Positions 48,330-60,030 are shown, counted from the first letter of the stretch. The stretch: DNA of 64,000 nt from Cavia porcellus (GCF_034190915.1 NW_026947507.1:14766501-14830500), one strand, 5' to 3'. A program made the numbers and translations. Notes: generated by a model not told the origin, from the sequence alone.

Positions 48330-49685
48330 AATTTGCTATATTTTTCCCAGTCACTTAGAGGTTCTGTCTATACTGTAATAAAAACTACATTACTGCATTT
48401 TGTAAATATTTATAGAACACCTACTATGTGTACCCACTAGTCCTGAGTATAAATGTTTAAATAATTCCTTGGATCTCAATTTAAAAATATACCAAGCTTC
48501 ATCATCTATTTTACATACATTCAACTTTTTGAAGATAGAGAAAAGTTTCATTTTACATGTTGTAAAACATAAATGTACAGCATAAAATGGGGCACTTACA
48601 GCATCAGCCTATCAGTTTTTTCCAGAGGTATGCTTAATAAGTATACTAAGATTACAAATAGTAAAACCAGAACCTCTATTAATTTTATTGCCTGTACCGA
48701 AGGAACATTATTTTGCATTATGAAAATGAAATTACTCTGTTATTCTTTCTCAAAACTGTAGTTTTTAAACTGCAGATGATTGCTATATAACAGTTAAATA
48801 CAGTTAATCCACTTTATGTTAATTGAAAGTAAAGATAAGGAGACTGAGAAGGTAAGACAAAACAATAATAAAAACTACTATTTCCAATTAAAAAGCACTT
48901 TACATTTTATTAGGGGCTCTCAGTACAGATACTCTGGCATCAGATAAAAGAAACATGAAATTATGACACTGGTTTATAACAGCTATAAAAAGGGCTTTCT
49001 ACAGCTGATTCTTTTCTATATTGTACTGCACACCCCAATGACTCTTCAATTTCTAGAAACCATGTTCAAGAATTAAAGGAAATGTGCACTATGGAGTTTC
49101 CTTAACATTGCTGACATTCAGAACAAAGTCAGGACACAGGTAAGGTGTAACAGATGAATTACACAGGGGAAAATAAAATGAGAGTGCTTGAGCTTGATAG
49201 TGAGATACAGTTGTTTGTTTTGTTTTGCCTACAATTTAACCTTTTCCTTGCTTAAACAACTAACACCATCTGAAGACCTAAAGGGACTAGATTTGTATTG
49301 AAATCATTTTAGAAATTTCGGTTTCCTTAATTACTGTCTATATTAAAGTAAATTCTCTAAAACAAGCTTAGAACTCAATTGGATCACCATTAGGCACTTG
49401 GCTGAGAAGGTAGAACAATCCAGATTAAAACTGCTCTTCTGAATAAAAGTGCAGCATACGAAGTTCTTTTAAGGCTGTATTTTTCCAATGGCTTTTAAGA
49501 TCCTAGGTCCTACAAGAAATATTTATTACCTAGAGTTTTGTTAAATTACTTTGATTAGTGTAATTCTTTTTGAGAGTAACTTTTCACTGTATAAAAATAT
49601 AACTGAATATAATTTACTAGCGGCTGTGAAGCAAAGATTCCATGTTTTTCCTTCTTCAAGTGGAGGTGTTCTGACTCAATGAAGC
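48330..49685. other. No gene or clear repeat
   Basis: AT-rich. A faint MIR-like phrase (AACACCTACTATGTGTACCC) occurs at 48416. Confidence 0.35.
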
Positions 49686-49689
49686 CATC

Positions 49690-50000
49690 TGGGCAGTTAA
49701 CAATACGAAAAGACCCCCGTTTGCAATGATTCAACTTACGATTTTTCAAATTTGCAATGCACTTTGAATTTTGAATTTTTCCCAGGCTTGTGACATACAG
49801 CACAATCCTCTCATGATGCTGGGCAACAGCGGCAAGCAGCAGCTCCCAGTCAGTCAGCCCATGATCACAAAGGCAAAACAATGACAATTTACATGTTGTG
49901 TTGCTAAGCTATGCTCAGCGGGTCAGGTGCACTGTTAACTAACAGTATTTTGACTTACAGTGAGTTTACTGAAAGGTAACAAGGCAGTAAACCCAGAACT
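49690..50000. repeat. Unnamed ancient interspersed repeat
   Basis: ATTCAACTTACGATTTTTC, AGCAGCTCCCAGTCAGTCAG, GATCACAAAGGCAAAACAA, and TTTTGACTTACAGTGAGTTT near the end resemble a dispersed mammalian repeat that I remember from the phrases CAACTTACGAT and CCCAGTCAGCC. I cannot name the family. The 110-codon minus frame (49555-49887) lies partly in it and is therefore not called as a gene. Confidence 0.35.
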
Positions 50001-50892
50001 TCTGCAGTTCCTTGCTCTCCCAAATTCTGTAATTACTTATTATAGCAGCTAATGTTTTAATGTCCCACCAAAATTATTATTATCAATATTATTATTGAAG
50101 ATAAAGGAGGAACAGTTTTTTCAATTTTTTTAAAAGTTCACTAAAACTCAGAAAAAACCCTTAACATCTAGTATAACTTACAAAGGCCTGTATGAGTCTG
50201 CTCTTGCACCATGTACTGTAATAACTTTAATCTCTGTGCAGTTCCCCCATACTCAGTTCCGGCGTCAGTTCTGTGTATACACTCCCTCATATATGTGTCC
50301 CCAGCAATGCTATTTTATTGCTCAGATCTCAGCTTAAATACTAACTCTGTGCAGTTACTGAAGTTAGTTACCTATTTTCTGTGTTTCTACTGAATCCTGT
50401 ATTAATATCGTCATAACTCTTATCACTTCCTAATATTTCCTGTTTACTTGCCTATATTTATGAAGCCTTTGAAACAGGGGTTTTCTAGCTTAGCAATATA
50501 TCGCAATGACTCATACAGTAAACACCAGCAGTTCGTGAGCAAAACAATAATGAAACTTTTGTTGTTTAATTTAAATTAAAATTTTTTTTCAAAATCTCCT
50601 AAAAGTCACATCAAATTGCTATCCCATGTTTTCTGCCTTTATGTTCACTGTTTGCCAGTTTAGAGCAAAACAATTACAGAAAATTTAGTAAAACTCTAGT
50701 GAAACAAAATTATTTACAGTAACTTGATTAAACTTATTGCCTAGTTAGGACAGAAATTGGGCATACAGTACAATATTTTCTGTTTCAGAGTATGAAGAAA
50801 AATAATTTTGAAATCATCTGAAATGTTAACTTCTATATGTTACTATTAGGTTAAAGGAACACTACAGTCTTATTTTTAAAATTAACCAGTTA

Positions 50893-50968
50893 GGTCAGGA
50901 TTATAGCTCAATGCCCAGCACCTGTCGGGTAAGCACAAGGTCATGAGTTTGATTGTTAGTACCACCAC

Positions 50969-51008
<40 letters not shown>
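50893..51008 (+). mobile_element. Divergent ID-like SINE with 39-A tail and TSDs
   Basis: Body GGTCAGGATTATAGCTCAAT, GCACCTGTCGGGTAAGCAC, CATGAGTTTGATTGTTAGTA, then an uninterrupted A-run of 39 (50970-51008). TSDs AATTAACCAGTTA (50880-50892) and AATCAACCAGTTA (51007-51019) differ at one base. Its body is unlike the main ID subfamily here, yet the tail is the longest pure A-run in the window. Confidence 0.85.
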
Positions 51009-51011
<3 letters not shown>

Positions 51012-51019
51012 ACCAGTTA

Positions 51020-51763
51020 ATTCTGCGTAGATGAAACAGTAAGAAAGACTTCTTATCCTGTAGTTGGGTGGTATATTTTTATGAGAAAAAATGTAACATA
51101 AATGTTTGCTTCTCCTAAAAATATTTACGTGGGTGCTGTTGTAAAAGAAATTTACACATTCATTATCAAAGCTACTGATTACTTATTAGGTCACAGTTTT
51201 CTTCAGTCTTCAGGGAACATATGCACCTGCAAAATAAATTGTTCTTGAATGTGTTTGAATTGATATGAAAAAACAGAATATTTAAAATAAAGTATGCATC
51301 TTTTAAAATTAAAATTAAACACTTAAAATTTCTGATTTGTCTTAAAACATGAGACATTTGTGGCAGGTACATAATTTGCCAATACATATTAAATGATAAT
51401 ATTTATATTATCAACTACAATGAAATTCTTAAAAACAGCTAATCTTGTCATACAATTCCTTAAATAATTTGAACAACACAAACTCAAGTAGTTTTCAAGA
51501 TCATTAAACCACACAATTTCAATAGCTAGAATAAGGACCAATTTGCACTATTTTAGTGTATTTGAAAATGGCTACTAAATCCAGAAAAGGTACAATAGAT
51601 TTTCTTTAATTCATCATTTTCTTTAAAAATCAGTATTTCCATAATCTTTTATGCCCTATAAAGTGTTAATATTCTAAAATGTAGAAATAAAATAAAAATT
51701 ATCCTTATTCGAAGGATGATTATACCAACTATCAAAAACTTTCTCTCATTTTCTCTATACATT
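51020..51763. other. No gene or recognised repeat
   Basis: AT-rich. Nothing is supported. Confidence 0.4.
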
Positions 51764-51778
51764 AAAAATCACTGTATG

Positions 51779-51946
51779 AGCCAGGCGTAGTGGCTCACAC
51801 CTGTAATTCCAGCACTCACAAGGCTGAGGCAGGAGGATCACTGTGAGTTCGAGACCAGTCAAGGCTATAAAGTGAGCTCAAGACCAGCCTGAACTGCTTA
51901 GAGACACCCTGCCTCAAAAAGACCAAAAAAAAAAAAAAAAAAAAAA
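51779..51946 (+). mobile_element. Young B1 SINE with TSDs
   Basis: Full-length B1 from AGCCAGGCGTAGTGGCTCAC, with both duplicated blocks (GTTCGAGACCAGTCAAGGC and GCTCAAGACCAGCCTGAAC), ending CCTGCCTCAAAAAGACC and a long A-run. TSDs are AAAAATCACTGTATG (51764-51778) and AAAAATCACTATATG (51947-51961). It is the most intact 7SL SINE here. Confidence 0.97.
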
Positions 51947-52108
51947 AAAAATCACTATATGGAACAAATAAGGCAAAATACTACCAGTTCCAAAAGGGAA
52001 AAACAGGCAAATAGAGTCTATAAAATTCTGTGATATTATCCTTTTATGCTATGAAATTTTATTTTTACATAAAACAACAAAGAAGCATTATGACAATATA
52101 ACCTAAAC

Positions 52109-52189
52109 CAGCGACGGTGAACCTTTTAGAGCTTTCAGTGATGACAAACAGTCCTCAGTGGCACTTGTGTCAAAGGTTCGTCACCACTG
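52109..52189 (+). mobile_element. 81-bp hAT MITE with perfect 8-bp TSD
   Basis: The element runs from CAGCGACGGTGAACCTTTTA to AAAGGTTCGTCACCACTG. The termini are inverted repeats (CAGCGACGGTGAACCTTT against CAGTGGTGACGAACCTTT, 13 of 18 matching). It is bracketed by ACCTAAAC at 52101-52108 and 52190-52197. An 8-bp TSD with CAG...CTG ends is the hallmark of hAT transposons. The termini resemble SPIN/URR1-type non-autonomous hATs as I know them. It carries no transposase and would have needed one in trans. Related copies lie at 13057 and 59888. Confidence 0.9.
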
Positions 52190-52199
52190 ACCTAAACCA

Positions 52200-52400
52200 T
52201 AATCACAGAGCTCAAACTGCAGCTCCACAACTGACCAGCTGTGTCACCTCAGGCCAGCTAACCTCTTTTTTTCTAAAAATGCAATTCTTGTAAAATGAGT
52301 GATAAAAAGCAGCGACTGTTTTATATGGTTGTTAGGATTAAATACATTAACCTATAAAGAATATTTGAGACAGTGCTTAGCACTCATTATCAGCTATTTG
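52200..52400 (+). repeat. MIR
   Basis: AACTGCAGCTCCACAACTGA, CCAGCTGTGTCACCTCAGG, GTAAAATGAGTGATAAAAAG, GTTGTTAGGATTAAATACAT and GACAGTGCTTAGCACTCATT form a nearly complete sense MIR. The hAT MITE inserted beside its 5' end. Confidence 0.85.
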
Positions 52401-52844
52401 TTAAGACGCTATGAGAAGACGCTTACTAGCAGAAATAAACTGCTAGTAAGAAAAGTATGAACTTCTTAAGCATACTACAAGATATAGCCAAGTTTTCTGT
52501 AATTCTAAGTGTTTTCAGGTATAATTCTTTGTTGAGTTGTATGGGTTGGCACACTACTCTTTTTAGTTTTGGTAATGCTGTCACTAGTAGAAACAATGGT
52601 CAAGTCACCTCCAGGACTGATGTCAAAACAACCTTTACATCAGAGAAACTGAACACCTGAATCTTTTAGGTTTACTACATTATCTCTGTGATGACAAAGT
52701 AGCATCAAGTAATTCTTTTGTAATTGCCTTACAATATGACATAAAGGACTAGTATGAATTAAGCATTCTTGATAAATGTAGTGTTAAATGTACACATACA
52801 TACTAATGTACATCTACTATTTATTTCTACCATCTACCATTTCT

Positions 52845-52951
52845 TTGGGGTTTTTTTGGTCTTTTTCCTTTTTATTGGTACCAGGGATCGAACTCACGAC
52901 TGCCTGCTTGCAAGGCAGGCGCTTATGCCGCTGAGCTAAATCCCCAGCCTC
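52845..52951 (-). mobile_element. ID SINE with 15-bp perfect TSDs
   Basis: CCATCTACCATTTCT at 52830-52844 and 52952-52966 are identical. Body from the T-run and GGTCTTTTTCC through GGTACCAGGGATCGAACTCA to AAATCCCCAGCCT. The longest perfect TSD in the window, so among the most recent insertions. Confidence 0.98.
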
Positions 52952-52966
52952 CCATCTACCATTTCT

Positions 52967-53858
52967 ACTACAAAGACTTATTTGTAAGCATGGAGATAAT
53001 CATAATGTTATTATTTCACCTAAAAAGTCTTTACTATAGTTAAAGGAAGTAAATAATTTGGTTATTTTTTGGAAACACATATATAACATGCATTAATGAG
53101 CCTGACTTTAAAGTTTGAATATGAAACTGTGATGTACTAATTTTTAGAAAAAATATCTAAAGTATACAGAAGTATGTTTTGCTTCCTGCATGCATTTCTA
53201 AAGCAGCATGAATATATGGGTAATATTCTTAAGTTTGTATGAAATCCTTAAGTAATATACAGAAAGCTAAAGTAAGTCGAAAAATATTGAACTTAAAAAT
53301 TAACCCAAAATCCTAAACTACAGTAATTTATGCCCTGCAGATATGTACTAGTAATTGCTTTCTTGGATCCTCTTTATTTCAATATAAAGACCTCTTTAAT
53401 ATACTACCATATATTATAAAGAAGCCAACCAATGGAAGAAAGCTGTAAAAATAGATCCTATTCCTGGGTAATATCTACTAATGGTTTCTGGGAAAAAATG
53501 ACATGAAAGTACATTTGAACAAGGCAAGTGTCTCAGAAGTCATAACACCTATGGGTACACATTTCTACATGTGTACAATGAAAATCATACTAAAGTTCAA
53601 ATGATCAGGAAATATCCTTATTTCCTCTCATTTTAACCTAAAGATGAAGATTCTATGCCAAAATTTAGTCATACTGATATATTCAATAGTAATACGTACT
53701 CTTAAATAGTTGGTGGTGCCTTCACATTATATTCTCACAATGTTACTGGAGAAAAACAAAACTGAATACACCTGTTAATATGTTCATAAGAATGTACAGT
53801 AAACCTACAATATGGACATAAATGGATTCGTATTTTACCAATATTTTGGAAAAAAAGA
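52967..53858. other. No gene or recognised repeat
   Basis: AT-rich. Nothing is supported. Confidence 0.4.
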
Positions 53859-53867
53859 CGGCATACA

Positions 53868-53997
53868 CACCTGTACTCTCAGCATTCAGAAGGCTGAGAT
53901 GGAGGATGGGAGGACTGCTGCAAGTTCAAGGCCAGCCTGGGACACAAAGTGAATTCAAGGCCAGCTTAAACTGCATAGTGAAATTGTATCAAAAAGC

Positions 53998-54027
<30 letters not shown>
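53868..54027 (+). mobile_element. 5'-truncated B1 SINE
   Basis: Enters the B1 at CACCTGTACTCTCAGC, contains both duplicated blocks (GTTCAAGGCCAGCCTGGGA and ATTCAAGGCCAGCTTAAAC), ends with an A-run. CGGCATACA at 53859-53867 and 54028-54036 is a 9-bp TSD. The left TSD also fits the expected B1 head, so the truncation point is a little uncertain. Confidence 0.85.
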
Positions 54028-54028
<1 letters not shown>

Positions 54029-54162
54029 GGCATACATTCAGAAGCATTTTGTAACTAAACCATATGTACTTATATTGTAATAATAATTACACCCTCAATA
54101 TTGGTAGTATTTCTAGTTCAGTATGACCAAATGAAAATTAATCTATTTTATTTTTCACAAAT

Positions 54163-54183
54163 TTATATATATATATATATATA
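54163..54183. repeat. (TA)n repeat
   Basis: Short pure TA run. Confidence 0.9.
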
Positions 54184-54854
54184 AAATATTTTTAAGACTA
54201 CTATCCAATAATAAATTTAATATATAAAATATGGGCTTTGTTTTCAGGTTATGAAAGAAATTTATTTTAATTTAATTCACACATTTAATACACATTTAAT
54301 TTATATGGTATCTAAATATATTCAATTAAGATATTGTACCTGAATTAGTAGTGTTGTGCACTGAACTAGAGAAATTGCTTCTAGAGTATAACACATTTTT
54401 CCTCCTCCAAAAATAATCAGAAGGGAAAAAAATGAACAACAAAAGCAAATACCATCTCTTAAATTTTTACGTAAACTCTAAAAATCATTGAATTATTGTT
54501 CTAAGAAGATTTTACTTGTATTTTAGAGTAGGGTAAACTACCTTTTAAAATAAATCTCACTAAAATGTAAAACTGATGATTTACATAATATAATGTGATT
54601 TAATAAAAATATATTTGAAGGCTAAGAATAAACAAACAGGACCTATGCTTATTTTGAAGAATTTCAGAAAAGTCAAAGTAAAAGAAAGTGAGAATAAGAT
54701 AGAAACCTCATTTTACATTTAGAAGTACAAGACAAAGAAAAATTACTTAAATTTTAGATTTACATATGGATTTTTGTTTTATTTATGTTTCTGCTTAAAA
54801 CTTCAAAAATTAGTTTTCATTCCGGTTAAAAATGAACTTAAATCATTTTTAACC

Positions 54855-54908
54855 TCTATTTTTCAGAGTCTATGGCACAGAGTCTATTTTTCAGAGTCTA
54901 TGGCACAG
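54855..54908. repeat. 28-bp tandem duplication
   Basis: CTATTTTTCAGAGTCTATGG plus CACAG occurs twice with a period of 28. Confidence 0.95.
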
Positions 54909-55418
54909 GTCTTGTTATTACTTTGGCAAGATGAAAATTTTTAATTCAAAACCCAAGAAATATACAAGGTGATTATGATTTTAGAAACAAAGAAAAGGGC
55001 TCTTCAAACAAACAATTAATAGAAAGAAAAGGACACTATCTAAGCCTTTCAAAATCAATAAAATGAGTCTGTATACATCTTAAAATCACTCCCTGAATAT
55101 CTCTGAATATCCCTTTTCCCTGAAACAATTTCCTAAAAATATGTCAGTTGAGACTGGATATATTAAAACCATATTTTAGGCATCGATCAAAAAATCATTT
55201 TGCATCTAGAATCCACACATAAAGGCAAACTTAAAATAAGGAGCTAAAAATACTTCATAAAATGTGTTTTTTCTAAAATGTAAAGAACACAAAAACTATG
55301 TAAAAGCTAAAATTACAGAACCAATCATTCATTAAATAGCTTACTGCTGTTTTCCAAGAGACAAGTTTGGAAATACAATCAGAACCCAAATTTTAACCTT
55401 TCCTCTTTACTAACACTT

Positions 55419-55421
<3 letters not shown>

Positions 55422-55467
<46 letters not shown>
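55422..55467. repeat. (CA)n microsatellite
   Basis: Pure run of about 22 units. Confidence 0.98.
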
Positions 55468-55472
<5 letters not shown>

Positions 55473-57390
55473 TAAAACAAATTTGTTAGTTGTATTAGTT
55501 ACTTCAGGCCTATTAAAAAACTGAGTTAAAAAATATTTTCACACTTTAGAAAAGTGAAATTGTGATTGTGAAAAGTATTTTAAAAACTGGTCTACCGTAC
55601 TTTCAAGACATTTTGTCAAACAATCATATCAATAGCTTTTTTCTTTTTTCCCCAACAGCTTTTTATGGTTTTGTTTCACTTCTCTTAAAATGAAAAGCTT
55701 CATTTTATGAGAATGGAAGAATAACAGGATATTTTATCAAACTACTGCAAAACCCTGGGTATCACATGAGACTGTATTTGTTAAATTATTTTGGTTTGAT
55801 TTTGCATACCAATCTTTCTAAAGTATAGCATGATCAAGTAAGTAAAATTTCAACAGGGTTCATGAAAAATGTGGTAACTTAAAAATCAATTTTTAAAAAT
55901 CTTCAATAATACATATAACTTCTCAAAACAATAATTGCTGATGCAATTTTGAAAATACACTGATGTACCTGTACTTATCAATCATATTCAATAACAGCAA
56001 AATAGTCCATTCTTAAAAAATTATTACTACTTACTTTTATTTTCTCTCATATTTTTTAAATGTAAAGGAAAACTGCAGGGGAAAATTTTTTATGAGCTCA
56101 TCCATTTATCTCAAGAGTTTAAAATCACAAAGAGATTTATTTACATATTGGAAATCTTAAATCCATATTTTAATATTTCACTCACTAATACCAATATTCC
56201 AATCAAAAAATATTCTTAAATTTTTACTTCCAATCTTAACGTATTATGTAGAATTCTTCCCATGAAAAATTGACAAAAAAATTCATCAGTAGATACATAA
56301 AATACATTTCTTTCAAACATGAATGCCTGTTTATTTATAAAGAACTACAGTACGCAAAAATATTTTCAACCCTGCAAATGAAGATTATTACCTCAATTTC
56401 TGAAGAAATGCCTCCCTCAATGCATTCTTCAAACATTCAAATCCCAGCTTAATAAAAACAAATGGCATTCCTCATTTCTCCAAAATTGCGCACTGAATAT
56501 TACAAGCGTTGGTTTTTTTAAACAAGACACTAACAACTTTAAATTTAGTAATTAAGCATTCATAACCTTTAGTGGAGGCAGTAGTATTCTGGGGATAATG
56601 AGTTAACTATGATAAATATATTTATAACGTCCAAATTAATGAATTTAAACATACAGTTAAATAAAAGGTAAGTTTAAATGATATAAAAGCACAGCCTCAT
56701 AAATTCCAAACAGTGGCCTTTGATATTTCAGCATAGAACTAAATTATTGCTATTAATATATACAGTATCAGAGAATCCTAACATTTTTATCTCTCAAGGA
56801 ATTTCTGTCCCTCAGTAATTATACCCACTTCTGAAAATTACAGACGTTTAATTTGCAAGCTATCGGAGTATATTTCTATGTTTAATAGGAAACTAACTTT
56901 AGCACTTACTATAATCAGTTATTTGAAAACATGTGTAACTATTGCCCTCAAAAATTATTTTACTGAATCTTTTAGGTTCCAACTCTGATTTTCAATGAAA
57001 CTGAAAAACAACTTAAAAGACAAATATTCCTTTAAGTAAAATATATAAACAAGTCAAATGAGACAAATAAGAATCTATACAAAAAAATGTAGCCAACAAC
57101 CATCAACCATAAAGATCTTTTTCCTAAAATAATCTCCAATTTAATAAAACAAAGTATTTTAAAATGAATTTCTGGAAACTTCATGATTAAACAATATTTT
57201 GTCTGGTATAGGTAACAAAAAAGGAAGATGTAAAATTATAACCTGCAATGATTTTACCGAGGACTGTGTATTATCCTTATTGTTGAAAACATCCAAGGAA
57301 ACTAACTGGTCAGTGCAATAGTCTAGAAAAATGGTACAAAAATCTTTAGAAAAAAAAAAAAGTTATGTTTATTAACTAAATCAATTTTTT
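55468..57390. other. No gene or recognised repeat
   Basis: AT-rich, SINE-free. Confidence 0.4.
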
Positions 57391-57393
57391 TAC

Positions 57394-57406
57394 TGCCCTC
57401 TAGTGG
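57394..57406 (-). promoter_or_regulatory. CTCF consensus motif
   Basis: On the minus strand this reads CCACTAGAGGGCA, an exact match to the CTCF core CCASYAGRKGGCR. The plus strand is TGCCCTCTAGTGG. It stands in AT-rich, SINE-free DNA, which makes it stand out. Occupancy cannot be judged from sequence. Confidence 0.5.
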
Positions 57407-57929
57407 CAAAGAGTCAAGTCACTGGAGGAAGATGAAAGCCCCTGGTTTAGGAAGAGAGTCTAGGAATTATAGAAAAACTCATTATATAATGGAACAGGAA
57501 AATCTCTATACCACACGTCACACTTCCTTTCAGACCAATTACTAAACAAAATAATAGTACAACTATAAGGTTTAAATTTGATTTGCTAAAAAATTATAAG
57601 AACAGCATGCACATTACAAATGATAGCAAACAGAGCCACCATTAGTGCTTAAATGACACTAAAATAGTCGGGTCAAAAAGTGAAAAAATACAGTAAATTT
57701 TGTCTACACATCAATAGACAAAAGCTGATGAATAATTTTATGAGATTGTCTATTTTAGTGTGCATTTATAAAGAACTAGAATATTAATGAGCTTAAATAT
57801 TTTTGATAGTACAAATGATATTCTCAGTTATAAAAGTAACTCAATATTCTCTAAATTCCAAACTCAAATAAATTAGTAAAGGTATTTAAACTCCACAGAA
57901 ACAAGTACTGTAAATCAATATTCAGATCT

Positions 57930-57990
57930 GGTAGTTCACTTGACTAGCCTGTACAAGGGCCTGGATTTGATCGCCATCAAAGGGAAAAAA
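57930..57990 (+). mobile_element. ID SINE 3' remnant
   Basis: GGTAGTTCACTTGACTAGCC, TGTACAAGGGCCTGGATTTG, and ATCGCCATCAAAG keep the ID A-box to B-box spacing loosely. Old copy. Confidence 0.45.
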
Positions 57991-59091
57991 GAAAAAGTTC
58001 AGATATATTTGGAAGCAATTATTACCAGGTATAAAATTTACAACTGGTATGATATAAAAATATACAAAATTTCTAAATAAGTTAACTTTAGTTCCACTTT
58101 ATACCAAATTAGTCATAGGTCCTCACTAGAATCATCCAAAACACTTGCATGATTTTATTTATATTTTGTTTAATTTATCAATACTCAATTCCCATAATCA
58201 ACATGGTTTGTGAACATAAAATTTTAGCTTATTTATGATTATTAAAATAGGTGTGGAAAATATAGTAGAGCTATTATTTATCTGTATAGATCTGCATTTC
58301 ATAAAATTTGTTAAATGGTTTGTGCTATAGTTTTAAAAAGTATAAACTTGGAATTCTAATGTAATTTATTCATAGAGCTTGTCTTAGGAAAAAAAAAATC
58401 ATAGAATACAACAGAGATATGACCCAAATACAAGACATTAAAATGTTGAAAGTCACTGGAGAAAGAATACAAGAGGCAAGCAGGAAAGACCCGATGCAGA
58501 TCATTCTTTTCAGTTTCTATGCTACTCTGATTGTAAGAAATAATTTCATGCTTAATATTTCTGTTTACTTGTTTATTTTTTCAAGGTACATATGGCTACC
58601 AGTTCTTTCCCTGGGTCTCAGTTTATATTATATTTATGTCAAAAGACAGAAGAAGCATAGTCATAGCATATTTACATTTCTTTCTGGCAGAGCCTAAACA
58701 AACTCAGATACATGCTCTACACAAAGTGGCATAATTTTTATACAACTGTCTACTCATTTCTAAGGTTTTAAAGTTTAAAATGATTAAAGGTTTTCACCAA
58801 GTCGAAAGATTTTTGAAGAAAATGGACAATTAAAAGTACAGTCTTTAATAAATATATCTATAAATGCAGCAGAAAAGATCATTACTAAAAATAAGAACAT
58901 ATTCACTATGAGGCAGTCCGTGAAATCAATATTCTCTTTTGAAATTAATATTTTAATAGAAAATAACTCACAAATATTTTTTTTCATCTTCACTTTGCCA
59001 CAGATAGTGGCTATTCTATGTTATACAAAACTTATTTTCTGCTTGCAAAATTTCTAGGAAATTTATCAGTATTAAGAACCTCCTAGTAGGG
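57991..59091. other. No gene or recognised repeat
   Basis: AT-rich. The 92-codon frame at 58419-58697 has hydrophobic stretches but no recognisable motif or supporting signals. Confidence 0.35.
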
Positions 59092-59279
59092 CAGATGCTA
59101 CATGCCTATAATCCCAGCACTCTAACAGGCTGAGACAGAGGGATCACAAGTTCAAGCCCACTGTGGGCAATTTAGTGAAACCTATCTCAAAATTAAAAAA
59201 TAAAAAGTACTGGGGGTGTAGCTCCCTGCAAACCTTAGTTCAGTTTCCCAAAGAGGGGGCATGAAGAGCCAAAGAAAAG
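59092..59279 (+). mobile_element. B1-ID composite SINE
   Basis: The B1 half runs from GGGCAGATGCTACATGCC through CTATAATCCCAGCACTC to AACCTATCTCAAAATT. Then comes an A-rich linker and AAGTACTGGGGGTGTAGCTC, the start of an ID-type half, whose 3' part is decayed (TTAGTTCAGTTTCCC). The linked 7SL-tRNA arrangement is known from several rodent families. Confidence 0.75.
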
Positions 59280-59579
59280 AAAAGAAAACTTTCCAAAACA
59301 ATTGAAACTTCATAGCAAATTATTTATAATACTCAGTGAGAAGAAACACTAGAAATCAGTTGTCAATCACATAAAAATAGCAAAGAAATTTGATTAAAAG
59401 GAAATGAATTCAATAGTAAAAAGGTAAAAACACATCAAAGAAATTTTGCTCTTTTCATACATATTTTGGTAAAATAAATTAATTTTCACTATAAGTTCAC
59501 ATTCTAAGTTGCAAAATATGTATTAAATAAAAATAATAATTTAAGAGTAATAAAGAAAAGTCATTGTTCAAGTTGTTAA

Positions 59580-59640
59580 CCTAGCCCGAGCAAAGCCCTT
59601 GATTCTACACCCAGCACTAACAAAAATAAACAAAACCTAT
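59580..59640 (+). mobile_element. ID SINE 3' remnant
   Basis: AGCAAAGCCCTTGATTCTAC, ACCCAGCACTAACAAAAAT is the worn 3' half of an ID with a B-box-like TTGATTCTACACC. Confidence 0.45.
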
Positions 59641-59799
59641 CAAGCTGATGGTTTCATTGCCCCACCATTAAATGTAGCTCGTAATAAGGAACATCAAAGA
59701 ATAATGTTTTGCAAATATATTTTCCCCCTAACTCTCACACTAACTCAACAAATAAACTCATAGATGTGATAGTTGAAAAAAGGTGGCTTTTGGAATAGA

Positions 59800-60030
59800 T
59801 CTAGTCGGGCATAATGGCACATACCGAGCATACTGGCACATGCTGTAATCCCAACACTCAGAAGCATCACCGGGAATCTGAAGGCAGCAGTGGATGGTAA
59901 ATCTTTTTAGAGCTTTCAATGATAAAAACAGCTTGCTATGGCACTCCTGCTATAGGTTTGCCCGTGCTGTGAGTTGAAGGCCAGCCTGTACTACTGAGCA
60001 ACTCTGTCTCAAATAAACAAAACAAACAAA
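59800..60030 (+). mobile_element. B1 SINE split by hAT MITE
   Basis: B1 sequence (AGTCGGGCATAATGGCACAT; GCTGTAATCCCAACACTCAG) stops at about 59887 and resumes at 59970 with TGAGTTGAAGGCCAGCCTG and CTCTGTCTCAAATAAAC. The gap is filled by the MITE at 59888. The B1 head also has a small duplication (GGCACATAC and GGCACATGC, 21 bp apart). Confidence 0.8.
59888..59969 (+). mobile_element. 82-bp hAT MITE nested in B1
   Basis: CAGTGGATGGTAAATCTTTT, TAGAGCTTTCAATGATAAA, and the end ATAGGTTTGCCCGTGCTG match the length and sequence of the MITE at 52109 (AGAGCTTTCA and TGGCAC shared inside). A clean 8-bp TSD is not seen, possibly due to later deletion in the host B1. Insertion into a B1 dates transposition to after B1 spread in this lineage. 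Confidence 0.75.

Noticed and set aside
49555..49887. 110-codon minus-strand coding region
   Set aside because: Overlaps what looks like an ancient dispersed repeat, with no conserved domain.
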